This document shows, in pieces, positions 1 through 6,922 of a stretch of 11,706 nt of DNA. Source of the stretch: JANXVV01 sp038230975 (GTDB lineage: Bacteria > Planctomycetota > Phycisphaerae > Tepidisphaerales > Tepidisphaeraceae). Numbering within the stretch: position 1 is the first letter of the stretch; the number at the start of each line of letters is the position of its first letter. Under the pieces are notes generated by a model that saw nothing but the letters and a program-made list of their open reading frames with translations, made no database searches and was not told the DNA's origin. The stretch is taken from contig JBBRMF010000167.1 in NCBI GenBank assembly GCA_038230975.1, forward strand, positions 1-11,706, given 5' to 3'. Both the position numbers and the translations under genes were made by a program.

Positions 1-1482
1 ATAATAATTCACGCTTTGGCTCGTGCCGGTTGCGGTGTTGTAGACGGTTCGATAGCCACCAATCATCTCGATAAAGTCAGAGTTCGCATCATGCCGAGCT
101 TGCCGGCGGGCCTGATCGTTGGCCTGCATTCGGTTGAAGTGCTCATTCTGATCCTGCTGATATTGCCGGCCGCGGGCGAGCATGTTCTCGTGTTGGCGCT
201 GTCCGTCGGCGAGCAGTGCATCGATCTGCTTTTGATCGCGAATCCCCTTTTGCCGCATCGCATCCGGATCTAGTCGAAACGTCGCGATGATGTCTTTCAT
301 CAGCGGTAGATCCCGCTGGAAGATCGGTTCCGGTGCGTAGAATCCATTGAGGCAGAGATTCCAGAAGTCTTTGCCCTCGCCGGTGCGGAAGGTATCGATT
401 CGGTGCATTTCAAGGTGCGGGATTGCCTGGCCGTTCTTGTGCTTTACGGAGCGAAAATAGAAAACACCGGCTTCTGCATTGGGGATAAATGGATTCGGCT
501 CGGCTTTGGCGGCGGAAATAATTTCACCGAACTCGGTATAATCCTTCCGGGCTTTTTTATTTTTTTCATGGATATCCGGTAGGACCGTCTTTAGTGATTC
601 TTCGGGAGAAGCATACGCATAAAAATTCCCGGTCGGCGGGGGAGGTAGTTGCCGCGCGCCGAATTGCCGCATTCGGCGTACATTTTCCTGGTACATCGTC
701 ATGATCGAACCGGTTGGCATGGCGATCGGCATCTGGATGTTGTTCAAGATTGCCTGCCCTTCCGGCCCGCGGATGACGATGGCTTCTGTCGCGCTGAGCC
801 CTTCGACAATCCAGCCGCGCGGCAGATCGACCGAGCCGCTTCCATCAGGGAATCGATAGGTCTTCATTGGAACATTGACGGGCAGGGTGGCCATGAGGGT
901 TCCCACTTCCGTTGCCGGGGCGTCCGGCCGACTGTACACCAGATTTACCGATGCACCGCTTTGTACGTCAATCGAAAACATCACGATGCCCCGGATCTCT
1001 TTGCCTTTAGACGTTGCGGAAAACGATGCAACACCGCGGTTCTTAGTGCGCGAGTCGACGGCCGCCTTATCAAATTGCGGTTTGGCATCGAATAGTTTTC
1101 CAAGCGCATCGCCAGTCCGCTGGATCGCCTCATCCACCGATTTGGCAGTTGCGAACCGCGCCGTCAACGCGCGGCCGGTAGCGGTGACCCCAAGCTCTGC
1201 AAACCCGCCCGGCAATGCGCTGGTGGGTGTTGGCTGTGCCGCATCGTTCGCTTCCTCGTGACGCGTCTCCGTGCCAGTAGTGGTATCAAGTGGATTCTTT
1301 GTCGCCGCAACCGCAACGGCTGCCGTAAGCGGAAAGGCTGCATTATTCGGCTGAATATTCCCTTTGAATCCGTTTCCCTCGGCGCGGAGTTCGGATTCCA
1401 CTCCCGTTCCAGCGACTGGATCGGCAATGCAAGAAGCCGTCAGACATACCGCAACGCAAGCCAACAGAACGGGCAGGTTCAT
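1..1482 (-). CDS. Secreted or lipid-anchored hypothetical protein, C-terminus beyond the window
   Basis: The frame is open from an ATG at 1482 to base 1 with no stop, giving 494 residues; the C-terminus lies outside the window. A GGAG stands about 8 bases before the ATG. Residues 1-20 form a hydrophobic export signal. LTASC at 14-18 resembles a lipobox, but Thr rather than Leu at -3 and the lack of a positive n-region make lipidation uncertain; cleavage after A20 is an alternative. After a low-complexity Ala/Thr/Pro linker (about 45-95) comes a soluble domain (about 95-400) with no motif I can name. Residues 405-470 are rich in Gln, Arg, Asn and Asp and probably form a long helix. The last visible residues (GGYRTVYNTATG) resemble the end region of secreted planctomycete-type hypothetical proteins, as I recall them, so little may be missing. 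The function is unknown; an envelope location is inferred from the signal. Confidence 0.8.
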   Translation of the reverse strand, partial: MNLPVLLACVAVCLTASCIADPVAGTGVESELRAEGNGFKGNIQPNNAAFPLTAAVAVAATKNPLDTTTGTETRHEEANDAAQPTPTSALPGGFAELGVTATGRALTARFATAKSVDEAIQRTGDALGKLFDAKPQFDKAAVDSRTKNRGVASFSATSKGKEIRGIVMFSIDVQSGASVNLVYSRPDAPATEVGTLMATLPVNVPMKTYRFPDGSGSVDLPRGWIVEGLSATEAIVIRGPEGQAILNNIQMPIAMPTGSIMTMYQENVRRMRQFGARQLPPPPTGNFYAYASPEESLKTVLPDIHEKNKKARKDYTEFGEIISAAKAEPNPFIPNAEAGVFYFRSVKHKNGQAIPHLEMHRIDTFRTGEGKDFWNLCLNGFYAPEPIFQRDLPLMKDIIATFRLDPDAMRQKGIRDQKQIDALLADGQRQHENMLARGRQYQQDQNEHFNRMQANDQARRQARHDANSDFIEMIGGYRTVYNTATGTSQSVNYY

Positions 1483-1814
1483 AGGTTGTCTCCAAGAGGG
1501 GTGGTGCGTAGAATTTAGCCCGGGGGACGGGGCAACGCAATAAGGATGCAAGACCTCCTGCGCATTCTCGATGATGCCGCCAACGACCGGGACAAGTTCG
1601 CGCTCGATATCAACGGTGTCCTATTTCAAACAAAACATGTCCACTCGAACCTACGTTCTTCGCGTCGCGCCGGCCGGGGAGGACAAGATTAAGCAGCGGC
1701 GTGCGAACGCGCTGCTCGCATTTACTACAAAAACCGTTATTCCTAAATCGTGGCACGACGCCCATAGTTTCAACTGGTCCTATTTCCCGGTAACAGTTGA
1801 ATTCAAAAAAACTA
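1483..1814. other. Intergenic stretch without a convincing gene
   Basis: This gap lies between the left-edge gene and the ilvC terminator. It holds the candidate promoter at 1512-1540. A 48-codon plus-strand frame (1546-1692) has no well-placed ribosome binding site and no recognisable product. I see no RNA gene. Confidence 0.5.
1512..1540 (-). promoter_or_regulatory. Possible sigma-70 promoter of the left-edge gene
   Basis: On the minus strand TTGCGT (1535-1540) is separated by 17 bases from TAAATT (1512-1517), about 30 bases before the ATG at 1482. Both boxes are weak matches, so this is only a candidate. Confidence 0.25.
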
Positions 1815-1843
1815 AAAGCCCGAAACAAAATGTTTCGGGCTTT
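1808..1843 (-). terminator. Rho-independent terminator of ilvC
   Basis: A perfect 13-bp stem (arms 1815-1827 and 1831-1843, loop of three) with a GGGC core. Read on the minus strand it is followed by TTTTAGTTTTTTT, a strong U-tract. It starts 40 bases after the ilvC stop codon. Confidence 0.92.
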
Positions 1844-1882
1844 GGAATTGGTCGTTCAACTTCTTTTTTCGAGTTCAGACGG

Positions 1883-2902
1883 TCAGCCCTGCTTCGGCGG
1901 CTGCTTGGCCTTCAACCAAGGCATCATCGCGCGCAGCTTGCGACCGGTGACTTCGACGGGATGGCTGTTGTCCGCTTCATACAACCGCTTGAAATTCTTC
2001 ATGCCGCCTTCGTATTCGGCTCGCCATTCTTTGGCGAACTGGCCGGATTGAATTTCGGTGAGAATCTTCTTCATCTCGGCCTTGGTCGCATCGGTGATGA
2101 GGCGGGGGCCGCGGGTCAGGTCGCCGTATTCGGCGGTGTTGCTGATGCTGAATCGCATGTAATCCAAGCCGCCCTGATAGATCAGGTCGACGATCAGCTT
2201 TACTTCGTGGACGCATTCAAAGTACGCCATCTCGGGCGGGTAGCCGGCTTCAGTGAGGGTTTCAAAACCAGCTTTGATGAGCGAAGCCAATCCGCCGCAC
2301 AGCACGGCTTGTTCACCGAACAGATCGGTCTCACACTCATCTTTGAACGTGGTCTCGATGATACCGCTGCGGGCACCGCCGATGCCGCGCGCCCAGGCCA
2401 GACCGATATCGCGGGCTTTACCGGTTGGGTTTTGGTGGATGGCCAGCAGGCAGGGGACGCCGCCGCCTTTTTCAAATTCACTGCGCACCAGATGACCGGG
2501 GCCCTTGGGGGCAACCAACAGCACATCATTGGCGGCGGGGGGAGTAATCGTTTTGAAGTGGACGTTAAATCCGTGCGTCACACCGATCGCCGTCGTGGGC
2601 TTCAGGTTCGGGGCGATGCTGGCGTTCCAGACTTCCGGCTGAACTTCATCGGGCAGGGTGATGATGATGAGATCGGCCTGTTTGACGGCATCGGCAACGG
2701 GCATGGGATCAAACCCGTGCTCGATGGCCAATCGGCCGTTGGTGCTGTCCTTGCGGTTGGCAACAATGACCTTGATTCCGCTGTCGCGAAGGTTCAGCCC
2801 GTGGGCATGACCTTGCGAGCCAAATCCGATGATCGCCACGGTTTTGCCCTGGAGCGCGTCCAGCGGGGCATCTTTTTCGTACACCATTTTCAGATCTGCC
2901 AT
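1883..2902 (-). CDS. ilvC: Ketol-acid reductoisomerase, class I
   Basis: This enzyme isomerises and reduces 2-acetolactate or 2-aceto-2-hydroxybutyrate to the dihydroxy acid, the second shared step of valine, leucine and isoleucine synthesis in the cytoplasm, using Mg2+ and NAD(P)H. The 339-residue length fits the short class I form. The N-terminal Rossmann domain has GFGSQGHAHG at 26-35; the cofactor-specificity loop around NRKDST (49-54) keeps Arg50 and Ser53, suggesting NADPH. His110 (THGFN), Lys133 (PKGPGH), the metal ligands D193/E197 (ETDLFGEQ) and E229/E233 (ECVHE), and the SISNTAEYGD loop at 252-261 are all present. GAGGAA lies 9 bases before the ATG. No ilvB, ilvN or leu gene is adjacent, so it appears to be transcribed alone, ending at the hairpin at 1815-1843. 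It looks intact and functional. Confidence 0.97.
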   Translation of the reverse strand: MADLKMVYEKDAPLDALQGKTVAIIGFGSQGHAHGLNLRDSGIKVIVANRKDSTNGRLAIEHGFDPMPVADAVKQADLIIITLPDEVQPEVWNASIAPNLKPTTAIGVTHGFNVHFKTITPPAANDVLLVAPKGPGHLVRSEFEKGGGVPCLLAIHQNPTGKARDIGLAWARGIGGARSGIIETTFKDECETDLFGEQAVLCGGLASLIKAGFETLTEAGYPPEMAYFECVHEVKLIVDLIYQGGLDYMRFSISNTAEYGDLTRGPRLITDATKAEMKKILTEIQSGQFAKEWRAEYEGGMKNFKRLYEADNSHPVEVTGRKLRAMMPWLKAKQPPKQG

Positions 2903-3131
2903 GTCAGTTCATTCCTCGTTGGGGAAAGCGGGGAATCGTACAAGAAGGGAACGAGGGTGGCAAGAAGACCGTCGAAATCGTGTCAACGGCGAATAGAAAT
3001 GTCCGGTTCACGCACACGCCCGCTTCCGCCACCGACGGGTTGGCGGTGGACGATAACTCTGTTTGCCGCTATCACAATTCGCGCCGCCGGACGGACAGGG
3101 CAACACAGGAGTGCGACCCGAGCGGCCGGCG

Positions 3132-3165
3132 GGCCGGGCTGATTCGTCAGCCCGGCCTTTTGTTT
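3132..3165 (+). terminator. Intrinsic terminator without a visible gene
   Basis: An 11-bp perfect GC-rich stem (3132-3142 and 3147-3157) is capped by TTCG, an especially stable tetraloop, and followed by TTTTGTTT. The U-tract makes it a plus-strand terminator. No plus-strand gene precedes it: ilvC upstream runs the other way. It may end an unrecognised small RNA in 2903-3131 or be left over from a lost gene. Confidence 0.8.
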
Positions 3166-3221
3166 CGCTCCCATCTGCCGGGATCGGCTTTTGCGATAAA
3201 CTCCGGGGGTCTGGGGGCGTC

Positions 3222-3961
3222 ACTTGTGGGCAATGCTTCGCCGCGCGGGCGAGAGGGTGAATCTCAAGCGTGTACGTCGGCTGTGCCGCAAACACGGGTT
3301 GCTGCTGAAGCAGAAACGCCGGAGAAAGCGGCGTGGGATCGGCTGCGGGATACCGTGCCGGGCGGAATATCCCAACCAGGTGTGGGCCTATGACTTTGTG
3401 GAGGATCGCACGGAAACAGGCCGAAAGCTGCGGATTCTGACGATTGAGGATGAGTTCGCGCGTGAATGCGTTGGCGTGGAGGTGGAGCATCGGATGAACG
3501 CGAAGTTCGTGGCGATGACGCTGCTGAAGCTGTTCAAGGATCGTGGCGTGCCGCGGCACATCCGCAGCGACAACGGCCCTGAGTTCATCGCCAGGTTCCT
3601 GATGCGTGTGCTGGCGATCCACGGCGTGGAGGCCCGGCATATCGAGCCCGGGAGCCCATGGCAGAACGGGTTCAACGAGCGGTTCAACGGCACGCTGCGG
3701 GAGGAATGTCTGAAACTGGAGACGTTCCACAACCGGGATCACGCGCGGGTGATCGTGAAGCTGTAGGCGTCGCAGTACACGAAGCATCGCCCGCACAGCA
3801 GCCTGGGTTACCAGACGCCGGCGGAGTTTGCGGCGAGGTGGAGGAAAGAGAACGAAGGAATCGGCTTCGCCGCGGCAGACCTGGGCTCCGCCCAGACCCG
3901 GGATTTACTGCTTTTGGCATCCTCCGGTCGAGAGGAAAAAGGAAGCGGGCCGACCGCGTGA
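3222..3961 (+). mobile_element. IS3-family insertion sequence remnant
   Basis: Recognisable IS3-type protein similarity begins abruptly at about 3224 and ends at the TGA at 3959-3961. OrfA, the first part of OrfB and clear terminal inverted repeats are missing, so both true ends are unknown. Confidence 0.7.
3224..3961 (+). pseudogene. IS3-family OrfB transposase, truncated and with an in-frame stop
   Basis: This is the catalytic half of an IS3-type DDE transposase (rve integrase core). The frame starts with the end of the HTH_21-like segment (WAMLRRAGERVNLKRVRRL). The three catalytic acids remain: D57 (AYDFVED), D116 (SDNGPEF) and E152 (GFNERFNG), counting from 3224. An in-frame TAG at 3764-3766 interrupts it, after which the frame resumes with the diagnostic HRPHSSLGYQTPAEF and runs to a TGA at 3961. 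By alignment from memory with the family pattern (W-R-x-x-Y-N-x-x-RPHSSLGY), the stop sits where a conserved Trp (TGG) is expected, a single-base change. The N-terminal part and OrfA are absent, and the only possible start is a TTG without evidence of use. The product is presumed inactive. Confidence 0.9.
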
Positions 3962-4272
3962 AGCGATCGGCCCGGCGACCGTCGGATGATCCACGTCGGC
4001 GCTCGGGGTCGCTTCCCAGCGTTGCCCCTATCCTCCGCGTGGACAATGTGAATGTATCGTAGACAGTTGGAGCCGGGAAGTTCCCGGCCCAGGTTCGAGT
4101 GGTTTTCCGCCGCGAACCTATACATCCGAGTTGGGACACGAATGGGGTCTGGACAGTGGGTCGCTGAACGGCAAGGCGATGTAGTCCTATCCGCATGCTC
4201 GGCCGGGGTAGCATGCCTCGGATGAATCGGCAGTGGCGGATGGTGGAAGAGAAATAAGCCCATCCTGTTCAC
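3962..4272. other. Gene-free stretch with small inverted repeats
   Basis: I find no credible gene or RNA. Visible structure is limited to a 7-bp stem at 3947-3953/3967-3973, an 8-bp palindromic stem at 4072-4079/4081-4088 without a U-tract, and GCATGC boxes repeated around 4192-4213. The words TTGGGACAC (4131-4139) and GACAGTGG (4152-4159) recur in the same order at 6941-6949 and 6986-6993. Confidence 0.5.
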
Positions 4273-4301
4273 TTGTCGCCCGTGTCAGCTCGACATGTAA
4301 T
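4273..4301 (+). promoter_or_regulatory. Sigma-70 type promoter of ssrA
   Basis: TTGTCG (4273-4278), a 17-base spacer, then TGTAAT (4296-4301, 5 of 6 to consensus). The predicted start near 4308 would leave a leader of about 15 bases before the mature tmRNA, to be removed by RNase P. Confidence 0.7.
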
Positions 4302-4322
4302 TCGAAAGTAAGGACTCCCCAC

Positions 4323-4697
4323 CGGGGCGATCGGTTTCGACCGGATGACAACGGTGGTGGCATGCCGAGGACGCTCGTTGGCCTCGTAAAATATCGAGCA
4401 CATTTTAACTGCCAACACCAATGATGTTGCAGGCCGGGTCGGCTTTGCCGCCCCGGTTCGTATGGCTGCCTAATTTAGGCAACCTCGGCACGATGTGATG
4501 CCCGCAGCACATCGGTCGCAAAACGCGGGCTAATCTCCTGATTCGGACGTTGGTCAGGCGGCAATCCTAAAGACGACTGGACCCCGGTGAAGAGTGTCGC
4601 TTCCCGGCACCGGGGTCGAGATTAAAAAAGCGACTATGCATGTAGAGGCCGCCATTCGAGTTATATCGGGACCCGGGTTCAATTCCCGGCGCCTCCA
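4323..4697 (+). ncRNA. ssrA: Transfer-messenger RNA (tmRNA)
   Basis: tmRNA rescues ribosomes stalled on broken mRNA: with SmpB it enters like tRNA-Ala, then supplies a short reading frame that tags the protein for proteolysis. The 5' part has the conserved GGTTTCGACCGG, CATGCCGAGG and TTGGCCTCGTAAAA blocks. The 3' part has GCGACTATGCATGTAGAGG and a T-arm with stem CCGGG/CCCGG around TTCAATT, then CGCCTCC and A. CCA is not encoded. The tag begins at the GCC at 4411, preceded by UAACU (A at -4, U at -5, as in other tmRNAs). It starts ANTND, ends RMAA, and stops at the TAA at 4471-4473 inside a short hairpin (GCCTA/TAGGC). The G3:U70 alanine identity pair is present (4325 with 4694). The first acceptor pair would be C-C, so the mature 5' end could be 4323 or 4324. 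Confidence 0.95.
4411..4473 (+). other. Proteolysis-tag reading frame inside tmRNA
   Basis: Twenty codons (GCC to GCC) and a TAA. The peptide begins ANTND, like known ANTN- tags, but is about twice the common 8-12 residue length and ends Met-Ala-Ala rather than Leu-Ala-Ala. The resume codon is assigned from the upstream UAACU context and the flanking pseudoknot sequence. Confidence 0.8.
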
Positions 4698-4700
4698 ATG

Positions 4701-4740
4701 AAATGCCCCGTGGCCCCAAGGTCACGTGGCATTTTCATTT
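4701..4740 (+). terminator. Terminator following ssrA
   Basis: A stem of AAATGCC plus CGTG (4701-4712) pairs with CACG and GGCATTT (4723-4733) with a small bulge, followed by TTTTCATTT. It begins three bases after the tmRNA end. It could also help stop transcription from rloB, but the minus-strand U-tract is poor. Confidence 0.75.
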
Positions 4741-4765
4741 CCCTCAGCTAGCGGAAGCATAAGAA

Positions 4766-5527
4766 TTATAGATGCCAATGTGCGTTGCCGCTATCATGTC
4801 GCGGCATGACCCCGCCTTTTCGCAAGTCCACGGTTACAGTCGCATCGCCGACCAGTTTCCACCTTCCGACCAGCGGGCACTTCTCGCCCGAATTTGCTCC
4901 GATCAGCATCGCGATGAGTTCGTAGACCTGGGTGGATGGGTTTACCTTTCTTGCAGACTTCACGGTCTTAATATGATGGAGGTCAATTTGGAGGGCTTGC
5001 GCTCGTGCGACAGGCAATTTGTTTTCGAGCCTTTTGAACACGTCAAGGTCTGCCTTGCCGTACTGAACTTTGCTCACCTGGCTCCACTTTTTGTTGAGCG
5101 CAGCGATAACGGCTTTGCAATTGGCGAACTGTCCTCTGGACGCGTTTGCGAAATGGCACAAAAACCAATACTCGATCGACGGAGAGGAATAGACAATCTC
5201 GATGCCTTTGCTCTCGGCTAGCTTTTCAGCGGCGGGTAGTTCTGGTGTTCGACCTTGGCCTGGAGAAATACCTATACCCTCCGCGTCGAGCAGAAGAAAC
5301 ACGCGATCGCCTCGCTTAACGTCCGGTTGAAACTTCTTCCGCTCCTTGATCGCGTTTTCGACGATGGCGCGTGCGTCGCCACCCTTGCCACTCGCAACCC
5401 TTACTGAAGTTGCTGTCCGCTTCAGAACGTCTTCGAACGCATTGCGAAAGCCGACGAAGTAGTTGTACTCCGTTTCAAGGCCTTCGCCGACGATCAGGAT
5501 GCGGCGGTTGGACGAGAGCTTGCTCAA
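4766..5527 (-). CDS. rloB: RloB-like TOPRIM-domain protein, probable phage-defence effector
   Basis: This 253-residue protein matches the RloB family (restriction-linked ORF, first named in Campylobacter hsd loci). It opens with ILIVGEGLETE (10-20), the TOPRIM glutamate motif, followed by a strand ending in LLLDAEG (78-84), the second acidic motif, here D-x-E. SSPSIEYWFLCHFA (114-127) and NPSTQVYEL (196-204) are RloB-type conserved blocks. Family knowledge suggests metal-dependent nucleic-acid cleavage directed by the partner ATPase; the actual substrate is unknown. The start is a TTG at 5527, overlapping the rloA stop as TTGA. An in-frame TGA lies four codons upstream, leaving TTG as the only usual start, and GAGGTGA lies 4 bases ahead of it. 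The overlap implies translational coupling. The C-terminal 40 residues, ending in a His-rich stretch, look like an extension. Related logic occurs in PARIS (AriA/AriB) and, as I recall, AbiL. Confidence 0.85.
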   Translation of the reverse strand: MSKLSSNRRILIVGEGLETEYNYFVGFRNAFEDVLKRTATSVRVASGKGGDARAIVENAIKERKKFQPDVKRGDRVFLLLDAEGIGISPGQGRTPELPAAEKLAESKGIEIVYSSPSIEYWFLCHFANASRGQFANCKAVIAALNKKWSQVSKVQYGKADLDVFKRLENKLPVARAQALQIDLHHIKTVKSARKVNPSTQVYELIAMLIGANSGEKCPLVGRWKLVGDATVTVDLRKGGVMPRHDSGNAHWHL

Positions 5528-6864
5528 GGACTCACCTCAAGCGGCTTGTCATCGACTGGAACGTCTTCGAGCGTCGGTCCAAACTGGGGTATGCCATTGA
5601 ACCGTCCTTGTAAGTATTGCTTCTGAAGGTTGGCATCCGATCTGGCTTCATCCTGATATGCGTCGAGACGCGTTGTGCGACTTCGCCCGAAGCGATCTTT
5701 ATCGCAGATCGTAACCTGATCTCGACGAAGCAGTTCACCCGGATCCATCAAATGCGTATCGTGCGTCGTGAAGAGTAATTGATTTCCCGATTTGTTATAT
5801 CTGCTGCTGTGAACGATTTTGATTAACCGGCGCACAAGATCCGGGTGCATGCTGGCGCTAAATTCGTCAATGCACACAAGGCGACGGCGGGGACTTGGCT
5901 GCAAGATGGCGGCAAGTAGTGCTACAAAGCGAAGCGTGCCAGAAGACTCGCGTTGCCTGCGAAAATAGACGACCGATCCATCCTCCGTGGCATGTTGAAA
6001 CGATAGCGCAGGCTGTATCACCGTTACGCTCTTGGACTCGAACTTGTCTTCCACCTCAGAGACAGTTAGTTCGATCGCCTTCTCATCGACGACCCTCAAC
6101 CGCTCAATACCCGTGTCGGCGTCGGTCAGGAAGCGTCCGACTAACGCTGCATAAATCTTATCATCCTTGAGTAGTTTGGCCGCCTTAGCCAGCATTGCTT
6201 GTTCAGCGTTAGGGTTGCGATGCATGTCGTAAAAGTCGAGATCATCCTCGACCCATTCAACAATTCGTCGAGCTATCTCGTTATTGAGTGAGGCGAGCTT
6301 GCCGAGCATCAGCCGATTGGGCGTCGTTTGCTCGATCACGGCGCTTCTTGTTAGTTGCGATCCGAGGTCATCGTGAAGGGTGGTCGAATAGTGCTTGTTT
6401 TTCGCATCCCATGACCGTTCAATCAGCACCTTGGCGACAGCCTTGCGGCCAGGCTGTTTGGCAGTGCGCTGAAGGGTTAGTGTTTCGCTCCAAACCCTTT
6501 CCCTTGTTGCCGAGACATCGAGCGTGTACCTATCGCCCGCCAGATCGATGGTAAGGGCAATTCGTGAAGGCTGTTGCTTTGATGACCGATCTAGCGCGAA
6601 TGGTCGAAAGTAAGGAACGGATGATGTTGGCTTTTGATCTTGACTACTGAAAAGGACGAATCCGCCGAGTGCGTATAAGGCGTCAATTACCGTCGTCTTC
6701 CCCGAAGCGTTCGGGCCATATAAAGCCATTGACTTTACAAATCGCTCTCCATTCGGATGTCTGAGCAGATTTCCAGACAGCCTGGAAGTCGTTCCTGCAG
6801 CGAAGCTTACATGCGTGACTTCTCGCAAGGACTTGAAGTTTTCGATGGTGATTTCGACAATCAT
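5524..6864 (-). CDS. rloA: RloA-like AAA/ABC-type ATPase, probable phage-defence sensor
   Basis: This 446-residue SMC/ABC-type ATPase belongs with the AAA_15/AAA_21 group found in RloA, AbiLi-like and OLD-like defence proteins. It begins MIVEITIENFKSLRE, the usual N-terminal strand. Walker A is GPNASGKTT (50-58). A middle insertion follows (about 80-290). Then come a signature-like ESSGTLRF (306-313), Walker B LVCIDEF (329-335) with the catalytic Glu, and the switch His in TTHDTHLMD (366-374). The partner TOPRIM protein is encoded by the overlapping downstream gene. By analogy with PARIS and Gabija, the ATPase is expected to form the oligomeric scaffold that senses infection and controls the nuclease; this is inference. 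The ATG has an 11-base perfect Shine-Dalgarno 8 bases upstream and a consensus -10 box. Base composition appears lower in GC than ilvC or copA, consistent with transfer. Confidence 0.88.
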   Translation of the reverse strand: MIVEITIENFKSLREVTHVSFAAGTTSRLSGNLLRHPNGERFVKSMALYGPNASGKTTVIDALYALGGFVLFSSQDQKPTSSVPYFRPFALDRSSKQQPSRIALTIDLAGDRYTLDVSATRERVWSETLTLQRTAKQPGRKAVAKVLIERSWDAKNKHYSTTLHDDLGSQLTRSAVIEQTTPNRLMLGKLASLNNEIARRIVEWVEDDLDFYDMHRNPNAEQAMLAKAAKLLKDDKIYAALVGRFLTDADTGIERLRVVDEKAIELTVSEVEDKFESKSVTVIQPALSFQHATEDGSVVYFRRQRESSGTLRFVALLAAILQPSPRRRLVCIDEFSASMHPDLVRRLIKIVHSSRYNKSGNQLLFTTHDTHLMDPGELLRRDQVTICDKDRFGRSRTTRLDAYQDEARSDANLQKQYLQGRFNGIPQFGPTLEDVPVDDKPLEVSP

Positions 6865-6872
6865 TGCTTCAG

Positions 6873-6883
6873 ATCACCTCCTT
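6873..6883 (-). promoter_or_regulatory. Unusually strong ribosome binding site of rloA
   Basis: AAGGAGGTGAT on the minus strand, complementary over 11 bases to the consensus 3' end of 16S rRNA, 8 bases before the ATG at 6864. It fixes the start codon. Confidence 0.9.
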
Positions 6884-6893
6884 TACAAAAGCG

Positions 6894-6922
6894 ATTATAC
6901 CCATCCGGCGTAGGAATTCTAC
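6894..6922 (-). promoter_or_regulatory. Promoter of the rloAB operon
   Basis: A perfect TATAAT (6894-6899, minus strand) lies 10 bases upstream of the Shine-Dalgarno, giving a leader of about 23 bases. A 17-base spacer leads to GTAGAA, a poor -35, so activity may depend on an activator or on other contacts. Confidence 0.6.

Noticed and set aside
1546..1692. 48-codon plus-strand frame
   Set aside because: There is no well-placed Shine-Dalgarno, no recognisable product, and the Arg/Gly-rich end looks like chance coding.
1571..3142. Long plus-strand frame of 523 codons
   Set aside because: It runs antisense to ilvC, whose product is fully recognisable, and its translation has no family features or proper ribosome binding site.
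3008..3796. Minus-strand frame of 262 codons
   Set aside because: It lies opposite the IS3 transposase remnant, which is clearly identified on the plus strand.
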